Source of the DNA: Phycomyces blakesleeanus NRRL 1555(-)
Taxonomy: Eukaryota > Mucoromycota > Mucoromycetes > Mucorales > Phycomycetaceae
DNA length: 64,000 bases
NCBI RefSeq assembly: GCF_001638985.1
Contig: NW_017265162.1
Span: 496,001 to 560,000 of the forward strand
Direction: 5' to 3'
Shown: positions 1 through 13,982 of the stretch, piece after piece
How the letters are laid out: each line of letters starts with the position of its first letter
Numbering within the stretch: position 1 is the stretch's first letter
Made by a program: the position numbers and the translations under genes
Notes under the pieces: generated by a model
Told to the model about the DNA's origin: nothing
Databases searched by the model: none
Seen by the model: the letters and a program-made list of their open reading frames with translations, nothing else

Positions 1-354
1 GTATTGGTAAAGATTGGCATAGTGTGTTTTGCATCGACGAAGACCACTCGTTTCTCCAGAAAGAGAATGACGGGTATTCCCCAATTGGCTTTCAAAGAAA
101 GGTGTGTATGAACTACTGCTTCTGCTGCTGCTATTACTTTCACTGATACTATCATCATTGGGTTGGGCAGATTCTGTCTTGTCGTTTGTCGAGTTAGAGA
201 TAGACTGTCTTGGGATTGTCTCTGAAGTGTGCAAAGTACTAATGGCCGATTGAGACGAGCTGCGAGTGTTTGATGATAATAACAGTGCAGAATGTCTTTG
301 AGCAATAGGCTTTATCTGGGTCAAGCTTTGTCGATGCCACATATTCCATGTCAT
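1..354 (-). CDS. 5' part of an unknown Ser-rich protein (runs off left edge)
   Basis: An open frame starts at an ATG (354..352, complement) and stays open for 118 codons to the window edge. The first ~45 residues are rich in Arg, Ser, Thr and Leu with almost no acidic residues (starts MTWNMWHRQSL), which resembles a mitochondrial presequence, although a disordered cytosolic N-terminus is equally possible. Residues ~60-90 are a Ser/Asn/Asp-rich low-complexity stretch. No domain is visible in this fragment and I do not recognise the family. The absence of stops in a biased composition makes coding likely; the product cannot be named from what is present. Confidence 0.5.
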   Translation of the reverse strand, partial: MTWNMWHRQSLTQIKPIAQRHSALLLSSNTRSSSQSAISTLHTSETIPRQSISNSTNDKTESAQPNDDSISESNSSSRSSSSYTPFFESQLGNTRHSLSGETSGLRRCKTHYANLYQY

Positions 355-1802
355 TCGGTTGACTCTAAAGCCGACCTTTATGTATTTGTTGAACTTGGAA
401 ATAGCTAATTATATGGAGGCTGTTAGTATATATAGAGTTTTTTGTTCACGTATTAAAGAAATAAAGATGTCTTTTCTCTCTCTCTGTCTGTTTCTACCTG
501 GCCACAAGAAGAGTAGTCTTCCACGTTGGTTTGGAATCCGAAGTCGTAGGTATCGAGTAGGTATGTTGTATCTGCTGTCAACAATCGTAATCTTCATTTC
601 AAAATAAAGTAAAATAAAACATAAAAGAGTTCTAAAGAAAGCATAAAAAGCTATGCGATTCTTTTTTTTTATATATGTTTAATTGATGGGGGCTTAAATT
701 CTACAAATGCTCTTTTTTTTTGGGGTTAGGATTCATATGTAACAGTGCAGGGCTGTAGAACAACCTATACATGTCTCCCACAGCTATGATTGCATCAATG
801 TTTCCCTAAATAGGAGCTACAAACTTGACCGTTTAATGTAAGCTTTTTTGTCTCTAAGTCACAATCATCTTTACAACCCCACATAGTAAAAAGACTGGAA
901 TTCAAAAAATGAATTAAATAATGATACTATAATCAATTAAACTCTTGCAGAAAATAATAAAACAAATCGTATATGTGTTAGATATGCTGTCCAACAAAAA
1001 ATAAAGCAAGTGTATTGGGGTATATTTGGTATTCCATGTTTCATAGCACAAAGCAGGCGTCTTACTCCTTCAAATGACAAATATTAATAATAGCATATGA
1101 ATTCTATTGATCCATTGATCTATTGATATATTGACACCAAAAAACCAAATATCTTAATACCCCCCCTCATGTCTATAAAAGATCATTATTACTCCTTTTT
1201 AACGTTCTAATAAAAATAAATAGGCAGAAGAATTTGAATACTATAAAACCAATCCTTAATAAAATTATATACAAGTTCAGTACAAATATTTGAAAAGAAG
1301 AAGAAGAAAAAAAAAGTCTCGGTACTTTTGTAATGATGAAACCCAAAAGAACAAGTTATCTCTGCTAGGGTCTCAATTACCATGCTCAAAAGGCTTGATT
1401 GGATCAGAACCCAAGACATACGTACATACGTATATGCATACATAAAACCAAAACAATTCTTGTACCAAAGAGCCACGGACTTATTGCTATGATTTTTAAA
1501 TAAAATAAAAAAATTAATAATAATAAGAGCATGGAGTTATACTGCCACACACACCTTTTTACTCATTCGTCCCGTTTCCGAGCCAGCCCAGATAGCGATA
1601 CCAACAAACACAAGTAAGACATGTAGAATTCCGATAGCAAAAATAACGAAAGAAGAAGAAGAGAGGGAGACTGAACAGTTCCTCGGATACCTTTCTCTCT
1701 CTCTCTCTATCTTTATTTGAACACAACACTCTTGAATCTAGAGCAATTACAAAATAAGCAAAATATATATACATATATATATATATTGAAGCACACATAT
1801 CA
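355..1802. other. intergenic, no gene seen
   Basis: AT-rich DNA between the divergent genes at 354 (-) and 1803 (+). It holds poly-T/poly-A runs, short purine/pyrimidine tracts and an AT dinucleotide run near 1763-1785 just upstream of the next start codon. Short open frames here have no coding-like composition. Confidence 0.6.
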
Positions 1803-2589
1803 ATGCCGGCAGACGATATTAGCCTAAGTGCCTCCTGGACAGACCTTGGAGAAGCTCTTAGAGAGAGTGCATCCGAGATCAGTCCTGCAGCACTTATCTC
1901 CGAATACGAAAATAATCCTTTGTTCGTAAATGATGAACATGTATGGCATAATAAACTTTTAGAAGATCCTCATTTGGAATAGACTAACATAAATATATAT
2001 ATATTCTAAAAAGTCCATACTATATGACAGATCAGAACACCCCTCTAGTCCATCTTCTGAAGAAGAATGGATGGACGTACAACGCACTGAAAAAGGCTCA
2101 CTCGAGGCCATCAGTTTGTCCCAAAGAATAGACATAGAGTTGAATGATCCGCCCAAAGAGAGGCCAAGCGATGAATCTCAAAACAGCAGATTCTTTAGAG
2201 CAACATCTACTGTTGAACAGCTATTCGAATCAACCACAATAAGTTCAAGTATCTGGAACGTCTTTTCTATCCCAATTGTCACCAAAACACCATCGGCTTG
2301 GTACACTCGACCAGCCACCTTTCCCGATCTTCTAAACTCGCAAGATTTTGGTCCAGATAAATCCAAACTAAAAGACCTCGAGAAACTAGGCAACACACAA
2401 ACATCCCTAACATCTCCGTCTTCTCCCTATTCTATTCAGCTAGCTTCAGATGGACGTTCGTTCACGCGTGAACAACAGCCCGTTACAGCAAAAGCATCAG
2501 CAATGACACCACCACCACCCACAACACCAACCATGACACCGACATTGTGGGCAGTCAGAGGCATGCCTGGTGCATTTCCTTGGGGTTGA
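1803..2589 (+). CDS. hypothetical protein, disordered, two exons
   Basis: Proposed exons 1803..1940 and 2014..2589 (about 237 aa). Exon 1 ends at a GTATGG donor; the intron carries an ACTAAC branch-point-like motif at 1983-1988, and the first AG after it (AAG, 2011-2013) restores the frame. A downstream ACAG at 2030 would be out of frame with this donor. The protein is acidic and Ser/Thr/Pro-rich, with a ...SSPSSEEEW stretch and a C-terminal Pro/Thr low-complexity region ending at a WAVRGMPGAFPWG tail. No known domain is visible. Coding status rests on the long stop-free second exon (172 codons) and the matching first exon; the exact junction is uncertain. Confidence 0.55.
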
Positions 2590-2955
2590 AATAATAATAA
2601 TAATAATAAAAATAACTATAGACGTCAAGTGTCCCTTGTATATTTTGGCACTAACTATAGCTAGAGTAGCTTATTATGTTATTTCTTCTATCCTATTTTT
2701 TTTAAAAATAATTTTACAAAGACAAAATGTAAAGTCTTTTATATGTCTGTATGTACGTGTGTGTATATGATTGCGGCTTTAAAAGATGCGTTTTTAGTTT
2801 AATAAACGCAAAAAAAAAATGACTTTCTCAAACACGTCTCACTTAGTGCACACTCTGGCAACATTACAAAGAAAGCTACTCTCCAAAAGAAGGTAAAAAG
2901 AAGAAGAAGAGGAAGAAGAAGGGAGAGTGGAATCATGTTTGGTGTGCTATACTCC
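2590..2955. other. convergent intergenic region
   Basis: Region between two convergent genes (unknown gene + and proteasome alpha-5 -). It contains an (AAT)n run at ~2590-2608 and poly-A/poly-T stretches of the kind used as 3' UTR and polyadenylation sequence. Nothing else is recognisable. Confidence 0.5.
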
Positions 2956-5846
<2,891 letters not shown>

Positions 5847-5961
5847 TATATAAAAAGGCAGAACAAAAAAAACTCTTTTTTTGTTTGGTTTATACAAGTC
5901 TTGAACATCTCTTTACACATCCTTATCATTATATATATATATATATATATTTAAAAAGAAG

Positions 5962-6915
5962 ATGTTAGAATATCTTGCTCCAGAAATCATAGCCCATATT
6001 GCCGACTATCTTCCCGAACAATCGGCCGGAGAACTAGCTCAAACATGCCAATCTTGCTACAATGCTGTCTTGCCTCGGATCTGGCAGCAACTATCGATTG
6101 TTGAGCCAGAACATCTGTCTCGTATTGCACACCGTCTGCAGAGCAACAGATCATGGAACCAGAATGCAATCAGATTTGTTCGAAGTGTAAATTTTTCAAA
6201 AAAGAACAACCTGCTTCATTCGATCTATCCATCACACTTGGCTGCCATTCTTGGCTACACGATTTCTGGCCTTGACGACGATACCCGAGCAGCACACAGA
6301 CCAGAATCACTGATCCCAAGAAAAAATCAACCCATGGACGACTTTGCCCGCAACCTACTCATATTGTTTCCTAATATTTCAAACTTGGATCTAGAATGCG
6401 ATCTGATGCTCTCAAGCTTTTGCTGTGGAACAGGAGCCACCAAAGACCAAGGTCAACCAAGACATGATTCTCCGTATGGATTCAATGGTGCCCTGAGACT
6501 ACGAGATTATACCACCGGAAACACCGCTCTTTTGAGAGCCATGTTGGACTATTTCCCTAATATCCAGGAACTGACCTTGGAAGGTTCCCGGATTGTATCG
6601 ATCTGTGACGACATTGATGCTTCTATTCTTTCAAAACAAGACATCATTGCTTTGACCTCTTTTGACTCAAGAATGCTCGGTCGACTATCACTGAGCTATT
6701 TAAGCCACACAATACCCTTATCATACTATCAGTCACTGTTTTTGTGCTTACCAGAATTATATGATCTCTCGCTAGAATGGTTCTATCCTCCTACAAAAGA
6801 ATACTATATAGCTCTCTCAAGGCTTATCCAAAATACCTTTTCTTTAACTCCAGGATCTGTTAATACTTCCAAAAATTCTTATAAAGTACGATTTACCTAT
6901 CGATCAAACAAATAA
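5962..6915 (+). CDS. F-box-like protein with leucine-rich tail
   Basis: Single-exon gene of 317 aa starting at ATG 5962, preceded by a TATA box. Residues ~2-45 (MLEYLAPEIIAHIADYL...ELAQTCQSCYNAVLPRIWQQL) match the F-box helical pattern: hydrophobic LAPEII, then L..TC..C and a W near the end. F-box proteins use this segment to bind Skp1 in SCF ubiquitin ligases. The rest has repeated leucine-rich stretches (LFPNISNLDLECDL, YFPNIQELTLEGS, CLPELYDLSLEW) spaced like a degenerate LRR substrate-binding region. Such single-exon F-box/LRR proteins are common and lineage-expanded in Mucoromycota. The substrate is unknown. Confidence 0.7.
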   Translation: MLEYLAPEIIAHIADYLPEQSAGELAQTCQSCYNAVLPRIWQQLSIVEPEHLSRIAHRLQSNRSWNQNAIRFVRSVNFSKKNNLLHSIYPSHLAAILGYTISGLDDDTRAAHRPESLIPRKNQPMDDFARNLLILFPNISNLDLECDLMLSSFCCGTGATKDQGQPRHDSPYGFNGALRLRDYTTGNTALLRAMLDYFPNIQELTLEGSRIVSICDDIDASILSKQDIIALTSFDSRMLGRLSLSYLSHTIPLSYYQSLFLCLPELYDLSLEWFYPPTKEYYIALSRLIQNTFSLTPGSVNTSKNSYKVRFTYRSNK

Positions 6916-7157
6916 TCCTTTTATATGTATATATATATATATTTTTCAAAAATAAAAATAAAATAAAAATATTTACACACTATATCATATATATATAAAA
7001 CTTTCTTCTTTCTCGATCTCACATAAGGAAACTTAAGCTGTGTTTTAAACCCACTTCTTGAAAGGATTCAAGTCACGCAAGCAGTCCGAAAATTATTTGT
7101 GAAAAATAGCAAAAAAATGAAAGTTGATACCGCTTTGTACCAAGCAAACATATACAA

Positions 7158-7824
7158 ATGGAAGTGCATCGCTGTCGTTTCGTGGAATACCAACCTGCGG
7201 CCATCAATGCGCTCAACTTCACACCCCCTACTGCAAAGCAGACACGCTTGGCTGTAGGCAGAGCCAATGGAAATATCGAAATCTGGGATCCAGCTCAACG
7301 TTACCGTCTCGAGAAAACCATCCCAGGTGGTAAAGATCTTTCCGTAGAAACCCTTGTGTGGGCACATCAGTCGATCGTAGTCGATCAGGATCAGGACGAT
7401 GAACCCGAAGAAATCGAACACGAGCTTGAACAATTGCTTGCCGCTCCCCCACGTCTTTTCTCGTCTGGACTAAACCCTTATATTATCGAATGGGACACAA
7501 CATCACTCACGGCTAAAGTGAGTAAGGGAGAAAGAAAGAAAGAAAAATAGAAAGTGACGGAATGGATAAGAAAATGCAGAGATAAGAGTATTTTTTTTTC
7601 TGATAAGAAAATTACAGAAATCTGTTGATTCGAACGGTGGTGCTGTCTGGTGTTTGGCTGTCAACAGCACAGGTACTAGACTTGCAGCTGGTTGTGAAGA
7701 CGGCTGTATTAGATTGTTTAACATATCCGACGGTTCCCTCGAGTACATGCGTAGCTTCGAATCACAAAAAGGTATATATATAATAGTGCCTTTTGCATAA
7801 ATATTGCGGAAAAATATAAATAAG

Positions 7825-7868
<44 letters not shown>

Positions 7869-10040
7869 GATACTGTTGTTACTGCTGCTGTTGCTGTTGC
7901 TACTACTACTACTACTACTACTTTGTTATTATAATCATTGCCACTTTTCTTATTCTAACAAAATAATAATGCTGTATTTTCAGGCCGTATTTTATCTGTT
8001 GCATGGTCACCCGAGGATGATTTTATTGTGTCGGGAGGATCGGATAGTTCGATCCGTATTTGGAATGTAGTTACAGGAAGAGCTGCTCAACGTATGACGG
8101 TCAATAAGGTCAAAAATGACCACACATTGGTATGGACCGTAGCGGTCTTGAAGGATAAGACTGTCGTTTCTGGTGATTCACTTGGAAATTTGATGTTCTG
8201 GGATGCCGAGCGTGGTACTTTGAAGCAGTCTCACAAGGCACACGGTGCCGATATTTTGTCGGTTGTGACCTCGCGTTCCGGCGACCAGGTCTTCTCGGCA
8301 GGTGTTGATCGCAAGCTGAACTGTTTCCGCAAAGTACAACAGCAAAGAAACAACAAAAATACCTCCACAGCAGGTAACTGGGTAAACATTGGAAGCCGTC
8401 GATACCATTGGCACGATATCAGAGCCCTTGCTCTGGACGATCGTCCGTCAGTTAACTCGATCGTATCTGGTGGTGTTGATGTCGAGCTTGTCGCATGCCC
8501 GGCTGCCGAATTCCCACAATTGATCCAAAACAGACTTCCTCCTTTCCCTCACAAATATCTCATTGCATTATCAAGATCACAGAAACTGATCATGTCAACC
8601 TTCTTCAACTCCGTTTCTCTCTGGCAATTGGGCAAAGGTAAAAAAAGAAGCAAAAAACAAAATACAAGGGCTTTTGGATTTGTGTCGATCAAGCCAAGTA
8701 AATTTAAACTAAATCTAACTATAATTTCTTTTAAAAAAATATTAGCTGGACCTCTTGATTCAACCACAAAGTATCATAACGATCTTCCCCAGATGCTGGA
8801 GCCTCACCAACTGGTTCTTGATTTACAATTGAAGCCCGACTGCAATATCACATCAAGTGCTTTGTCAGAAAATGCAGAATGGATTTCAGTAGCTGACATA
8901 GAGAACGTCCGTCTCTTTCATGTCACAAAATCGGTAAGTACCAAGAGAAAAAAGAAAGAGGGGAGGGAGGGACTGACAAAAATTATATACATGAACAAGA
9001 TGTTTATATTAAATGCATATCTTTTAGGATACCACTCCTGGTCAGTTAAATGTGAAAAAGGATCGGGCGTTCGAAAGTGCATTAAACGAGTACCTCCAGA
9101 AACACAACGCAAGTTCTGGAGCACATCATGTTCTTTTCACACCTGGATCTGATAAATTGATTGTTGTGACAGCGGAGTCTCGGATTCTCATCATCGATCT
9201 CCTCGGTTGGAAGGAGGGTTCATTTGAAATTCTCAGAGAGTTTGGACACCACCGGGGACTCGACAACGAAGGTCGCAGCACGGATAAATCAAAGGTTGCA
9301 ACAGTGATTTCATTGGCAGTAAGTGCCGATGGCCAGTGGCTTTCCACAGCAGACGACGATAACCGCATTCATGTATTCAATTTAGACAGCTTAAAGGTAC
9401 GTTTAATGAGTCGCTAGTTAAACACACAACTGTAATGGGATATAATATAATATGCTTACATTGGCTGTTTATTTTTCTTATATGTAATTAGCATCACATC
9501 AAACTTCCCAAATCATCCATTCCTCATACAGCACTTTCGTTCAATGACTTCCGGCCAAATGAGCTCTGTGTCGCTTTGGCATCAAACGAGTTTTATATTT
9601 ATAATGTCGAGACCAAGCGCTTAACAGATTGGTCCAAAGCACACACTGACCAATCTGGTAGCAAGCTGGTTGAACAACGTGATAGAATCCGCGGTATGAC
9701 ATACAATCCCGAATGTCCCGACAAAATGATTCTTTACGGCAGCACCTACCTTGCTCAAGTAAAACTGAGTGACACTGCTACTTCTACTACTGAAAAATCT
9801 GCGAAACATCAAAAGCGCAAGTTTAACGAAGACACATTGAAGGAGGCAGATGAACAAAATAAAGATAATACTGAAGCAAAAAAGAAGGGATCCATGGATG
9901 TACATATTGCACACAAATATCAGCAAATCCTTTATTGTGGTTTCCTGGACCACAATTCTATGGTGATGATCGAACGACCGAAATTCAGCGTACTCGAGAA
10001 ATTGCCACCATCCTACTACAAAGCACAGTTTGGTACCTAA
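7158..10040 (+). CDS. UTP4: U3 snoRNA-associated WD-repeat protein UTP4 (cirhin)
   Basis: Six exons: 7158..7517, 7618..7771, 7984..8637, 8746..8933, 9028..9396, 9492..10040, giving 757 aa (cirhin is ~686 aa). All introns are GT-AG and phases sum correctly. The N-terminus (MEVHRCRFVEYQPAAINAL, then LAVGRANGNIEIWD) and the C-terminus (MVMIERPKFSVLEKLPPSYYKAQFGT split by its last motif) match UTP4/cirhin, including the terminal (K/Q)FGT. WD-like blades recur, for example SGGSDSSIRIWNVVTG, SGDSLGNLMFWD and STADDDNRIHVFNLDS. In other eukaryotes the protein is a t-UTP component of the small-subunit processome, linking rDNA transcription to early 18S pre-rRNA cleavage in the nucleolus. Intron 2 contains a long CTA-type trinucleotide repeat. 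Confidence 0.93.
7825..7922 (+). repeat. (CTA)n/(CTG)n trinucleotide tract in UTP4 intron 2
   Basis: Two CTA blocks flank an interrupted CTG/GTT block, about 98 bp in all, inside the 212-bp second intron of UTP4. The open frame across it (poly-Leu) is a by-product of the repeat and is not coding. Confidence 0.85.
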
Positions 10041-10170
10041 TAGATCTTTCTCTCTCTATCTTTTTTCTTTATAACAATAAATCCCACACACACACACACA
10101 TACAAAAATACACACAAAAGTATTATGTAAAAAAAAAAAAAACAATCAAAAAAGGAAAGAAAAGGAAGCT

Positions 10171-11362
10171 CTATAAAAGGATAGTCAATTTGCTGACAAA
10201 CTCGGGATTTGCTTGCTCCATTGCCGTTTTGCCATCTTCATCACGTAAAGAGATATCACACTGATGATTGTGTAATATTTTGGCTGTCTCCAATTGCTCG
10301 GAGATGTAGGCTATAATTTATATATATATATATAAATGATGGTGAATTTTTTTTTCTTTTAGCTTTCATCATAAACATACCATAATGCAGAGGTGTTTCC
10401 AATGTATTTGCCTAACCAACAATCGAAATCAAAGTTAAAATCATAACTATAATTGGGATCATAAAAATATGAGTATATAGATATGGATATATTACCTGAG
10501 CATTGATATTCGCACCAAGTTCAATTAATGCTTCTGCCATGTCAGGGAAACCTCGGTCACATGCATGGTGTAATGGAGTCAGGCCCTAAATATAAAGATA
10601 TATACATTTTCATAAGTCCCAAGTTTTTGTTTTTGTTTTTGTTTTTGTTTTTTTTAAAAAAAAGGCAAGAGACTCCAAATATTACCTCGTCGTCTTTACT
10701 ATTAACAGAATCGTTGTACTTTGTTACTCGCTCGCGGACCTTCTCCACATCACCAGCACATGTCAGGCTGAACAGATCCTCCTCTACTATTTCTTCAGTA
10801 TCATAGGACAATGTGCTTACAGAAGTTCCAAAACCTCTTGTCTCTTCCTAAAACCAATATATAAGTATATATATATATATTAATTAATATTACAGAACAA
10901 TTATTCACACAGACAAGACGATACAATTTATTCCCACATTTCTTTTTTTTTTTTAAAAAAAAAAACCTTAGTGCAAGACTTACATCAACTCCTTCATATT
11001 TGTATTCTCCCGCGCGGGACCACCCGACTTTTAGGGATTCTACGAAAGAAACATAGCCTTCCTTGGCCTCATTTGCGGGCATTCCATAGATTGATTTCCA
11101 GGCATCCCATTTTGCGCGTGCGACGAATTCAAACAAATTTGGTTTAGGGCCATTGCAATCACCAATAATCACTTGCTTAAACAGGGCATACAACTAAAAG
11201 AAAATCTGTGTAAGTTGGTGATTATGATATTTTTTGTGTGTGTATGTGTAAGAAAGACTAATCGACCTTTAACTTGTTGTCATTTGAAATAGAGATCTTC
11301 TCATGTGTGCTGAGATAAATGTAAGCTGATTCAAACCAGTCATCAAGTTGTGCAGACTCCAT
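10171..11362 (-). CDS. acyl-CoA-binding domain + ankyrin repeat protein (ACBD6-like)
   Basis: Six exons on the complement: 11362..11267, 11193..10984, 10847..10686, 10585..10496, 10411..10381, 10310..10171, total 242 aa. Residues ~1-105 form an ACB domain, with ...NKLKLYALFKQVIIGDCN followed by FEFVARAKWDAWKSIYG, covering the conserved LYxLFKQ, AKWDAW and the K that contacts the CoA. After an acidic linker (TEEIVEEDLF), residues ~140-240 carry two or three ankyrin repeats (GLTPLHHACDRGF, ETPLHYAYISEQLETAKIL, DISLRDEDGKTA). This architecture is that of human ACBD6, which binds long-chain acyl-CoAs. Exon 5 is only 31 nt. The start codon lies 211 bp from the divergent DPH6-like gene, so a shared promoter is likely. 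Two introns carry T-run/A-run palindromes. Confidence 0.9.
10624..10650. repeat. (TTTTTG)n microsatellite in intron
   Basis: Four to five copies of a TTTTTG hexamer followed by a T-run and A-run, inside an intron of the acyl-CoA-binding/ankyrin gene. Confidence 0.7.
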
Positions 11363-11573
11363 GATGTAACAATAGATAAAATGGATGAAAATCACGAACC
11401 CAACACTCCGCTGGGAACAAAGCAGCAGCAGCATCAGCAGCAGCAGCAGCATCTTTATAAGCCACTTGGCTCCATCTATTTGACAGCTGTCGCACGATAA
11501 TCTTATTTTGTACCCCTCCTTTTTGTTCTCTTCTTTTTTCTTTCTTTAGTTCTTTTTCTCTATTTGCTTCTAG
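11363..11573. promoter_or_regulatory. compact divergent promoter between ACB-ankyrin and DPH6 genes
   Basis: Only 211 bp separate the two divergent ATGs. The interval holds a pyrimidine-rich tract upstream of the DPH6 start (~11516-11570) and a CAG/CAT-rich stretch near 11420-11450, so both core promoters or 5' UTRs must overlap here. Confidence 0.4.
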
Positions 11574-12415
11574 ATGGCCAGCTTTTTGTTGTATTCTTTC
11601 CTCAGCCTTTTGTCGACTCCCTTTGGTAGCGTTAAGCCAGTCTCTAGGGCTGCTGTCTCTTTTACGGGTGGAAAGGACTCTATGTTGGCCCTGCACCGTA
11701 TTAAAGACAGTGGATCGACTGTGGCTGTCCTGGTCACCTTTTGTCCTCCATCAGGAACACCTTTTAGAGCACATCCTCTGACTGTTATCAAGCAACAAGC
11801 TGAGGCCCTTGGTATTCCTCATGTTGTCTGCACAGTCGATGGACCTGACTACCTGGCTAGCTACAGATCAGAGATTGTTCGTATTGGCAAAGAGTTTTCT
11901 GTCGATGCATTGGTAACAGGTACAGTTTATTTGTCAATTTAATGAAATAAAAAGTGTTCAGAGTCAACCAAAAAAAAAAGGATTGAACGCGTCTGATTCG
12001 ATGATACTTGATAGGTGACATTATGCCTGTGTGCAGCGATTTTATGGAAAGAGCCGTCCAGACTACTGGAGTATCACTTGTGCGTCCACTGTGGATGGTT
12101 CCCAGAGACGAGCTCCTGGCCGATATGTGGGCCCGTAATTTCAATATAATCATTTCATGCGTCAACTCTACCAAACTTGGCCTATCAGATGAAGAGTGCG
12201 CAGGATGTATTGGAAAGCAGTTTACAAAAGAATGGCTCAAGAAATTATGCTCCAAGAATGCAAAGGTTGATGCGGCAGGTGAATTGGGTGAATTTCACAC
12301 AATGGTACTTGATTCTCCTCTTTTCCGCTACAAGGTTGAAGTTGAGGGAACTTGTGGTCAAGACAATAGTTATCTCTTTCTCCAGATAGACTCCACGCGT
12401 CTTGTCCTAAAATGA
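11574..12415 (+). CDS. DPH6: DPH6-like diphthine--ammonia ligase / PP-loop ATPase (ATP_bind_4)
   Basis: Two exons 11574..11919 and 12015..12415, 248 aa, with a GT-AG phase-1 intron. The PP-loop is SFTGGKDSMLAL at residues ~29-40, the pyrophosphatase signature of this superfamily. Further family landmarks are VTGDIMP, PLWMVPRDELL and the ELGEFHT motif near the C-terminus, characteristic of the Dph6 catalytic domain, which performs ATP-dependent amidation of diphthine on elongation factor 2. The sequence looks closer to the compact single-domain type (like human DPH6 or bacterial COG2102 proteins) than to the long yeast Dph6 fused to RidA-like domains. The first ~25 residues are unusually hydrophobic (FLLYSFLSLL) for the family, so the true start or a targeting role is open. 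Confidence 0.8.
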
Positions 12416-12505
12416 TCTAAATAGTACTCATAATAATAAATACCCACATCACCAAATTATATATCACCATACCATAATATACCATATCTCAGTAGAGTTG
12501 CAATT

Positions 12506-13784
12506 GTGATGATATATACAGTCATTCCAACAAGCAATGTCGTTGACGAGAATGGAGCCCCTGAGCCCATGAAGTATATTATCAATCAGGATGAGTTTAT
12601 TGTCGAGGCAATTGCGACTCATAGTGAATACTTGAAAAATGTGACCTTCAGTGAATTTTCATCCGCTTGCCCGATGCAGATAGATAGACCAAAAGATGAT
12701 GACATTCGTATGAAAGAGGCAAATGTTAAACGTGATTCTGTGTACTATACTTTCCAGGACAAGGTTAGATTTTTCTGATCTGAAGATTGAAAAGTGTATG
12801 AGTACGTCAGCTGCAGCAAAACAATTGGGCATACACGTTCGAACGGCGCAGAGATGGGTGAAGCAGTATAACATGTGCCCTGACAACATATTTGTCAATT
12901 GTAACAGAGTTGGTCGCAAGTGTATTCTTACTGAAGAGCATAAAAATGTAGTTATCAACTTCATTGATACTAATCCCTCTGCCACTGTTGTTGAAGAGAC
13001 AGAGCATTTATTGAAACGATTGAGTGATCTTAAAGTTTCACGCAGAACTGTTTATAACTTTATGAGAAACAAACGCAACCTTTCGTTGAAAAAAGCAGAT
13101 TTCCATTCTATTGGAAGAAATAGCCCAGCAAAGATTGAGAAACGGTTCGACTGGGTTCGTAAATGGGAAAATACAGACATGAACTTCCTGACGAATTGCG
13201 TGTTTCTTGACGAGTCTGCTTTTGATATCAATATGAAGCGCTCTAGGGCTTGGACCCAAAAAGGAACGCGTGCCATTTTTACCAGGCCTATAACGAGAGT
13301 AAACACAGCGCCTATTTTGGGTGATATCTATGCCTCAGGTTTGATCACAGTTGGCGTACGAAAACCAAGACCTACTAAGAAGAGAAAGGCTGATGGGTAT
13401 ATAAGTTCAGGAACTGTAACGAGTCATTAAATTAGTTTCTTAAAAATGACTCTAGATGAAATGGACAGACATCCACATATGAAAGGTCACTATATAGTTA
13501 TGGATAATGCACCCATTCACAAACATGAGAACATAAAGAAGTATATTGAATATTGAGGATATAAATGTGTGTATCTTCCTACTTACTCTCCTGAGCTTAA
13601 CCCAATTGAACAATTCTGGGCAGTTGTAAAGAGTAAGGTTAAACGTCATTGGTTTCTGCAGAAAGATACTTTGTCCAAAAGGATTACAGAAGCCTGTAAT
13701 AGTGTGAAGCAAAGTTATTTTAAAGGATTCGTCTCGCATTCTTACAATTGCTGGGACAAATGCCGAAACAAAGAACTCATGTAA
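12506..13784 (+). pseudogene. degenerate Tc1/mariner-IS630-type DDE transposase
   Basis: A transposase reading frame broken at three points: a one-base shift at ~12770-12778 (TGA at 12776), an in-frame TAA at 13428 and an in-frame TGA at 13554. Past the shift, STSAAAKQLGIHVRTAQRWV is a helix-turn-helix DNA-binding segment. The catalytic triad is recognisable: first Asp in VFLDESAFD (~13207), second in YIVMDNAPIH (~13495), Glu in SPELNPIEQFW (~13600). The order and spacing fit the DDE_3 superfamily found widely in Mucoromycota. Both stops are one transition from a sense codon. I could not find terminal inverted repeats or a TA duplication by eye. It lies 90 bp downstream of the DPH6 stop. Confidence 0.85.
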
Positions 13785-13982
13785 ATGGTCTCAACAATAC
13801 AGCGATTAAACAAAAAAAAAAGAGAGAACGATCATAAAGTAAGGCAGGCAAATTAGGACCCCCACCCCCCATTATTAAGACGTGAAGAAGTGTTGTAGTT
13901 GCTCAGAGTATCTGTTTGTCGTGATGAGCAGAATTGACGTCGCTGCCAACGCAAGATGTACATTTTGCTGAAGCGACAGCTT

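Noticed and set aside
7804..8070. Long poly-leucine open frame
   Set aside because: It is a translation of the CTA repeat in an intron, then runs into an exon in the wrong frame.
12416..12505. Terminal inverted repeats of the transposase
   Set aside because: Flanks at 12416-12505 and 13785-13870 show no matching ends, so the element boundaries cannot be drawn.
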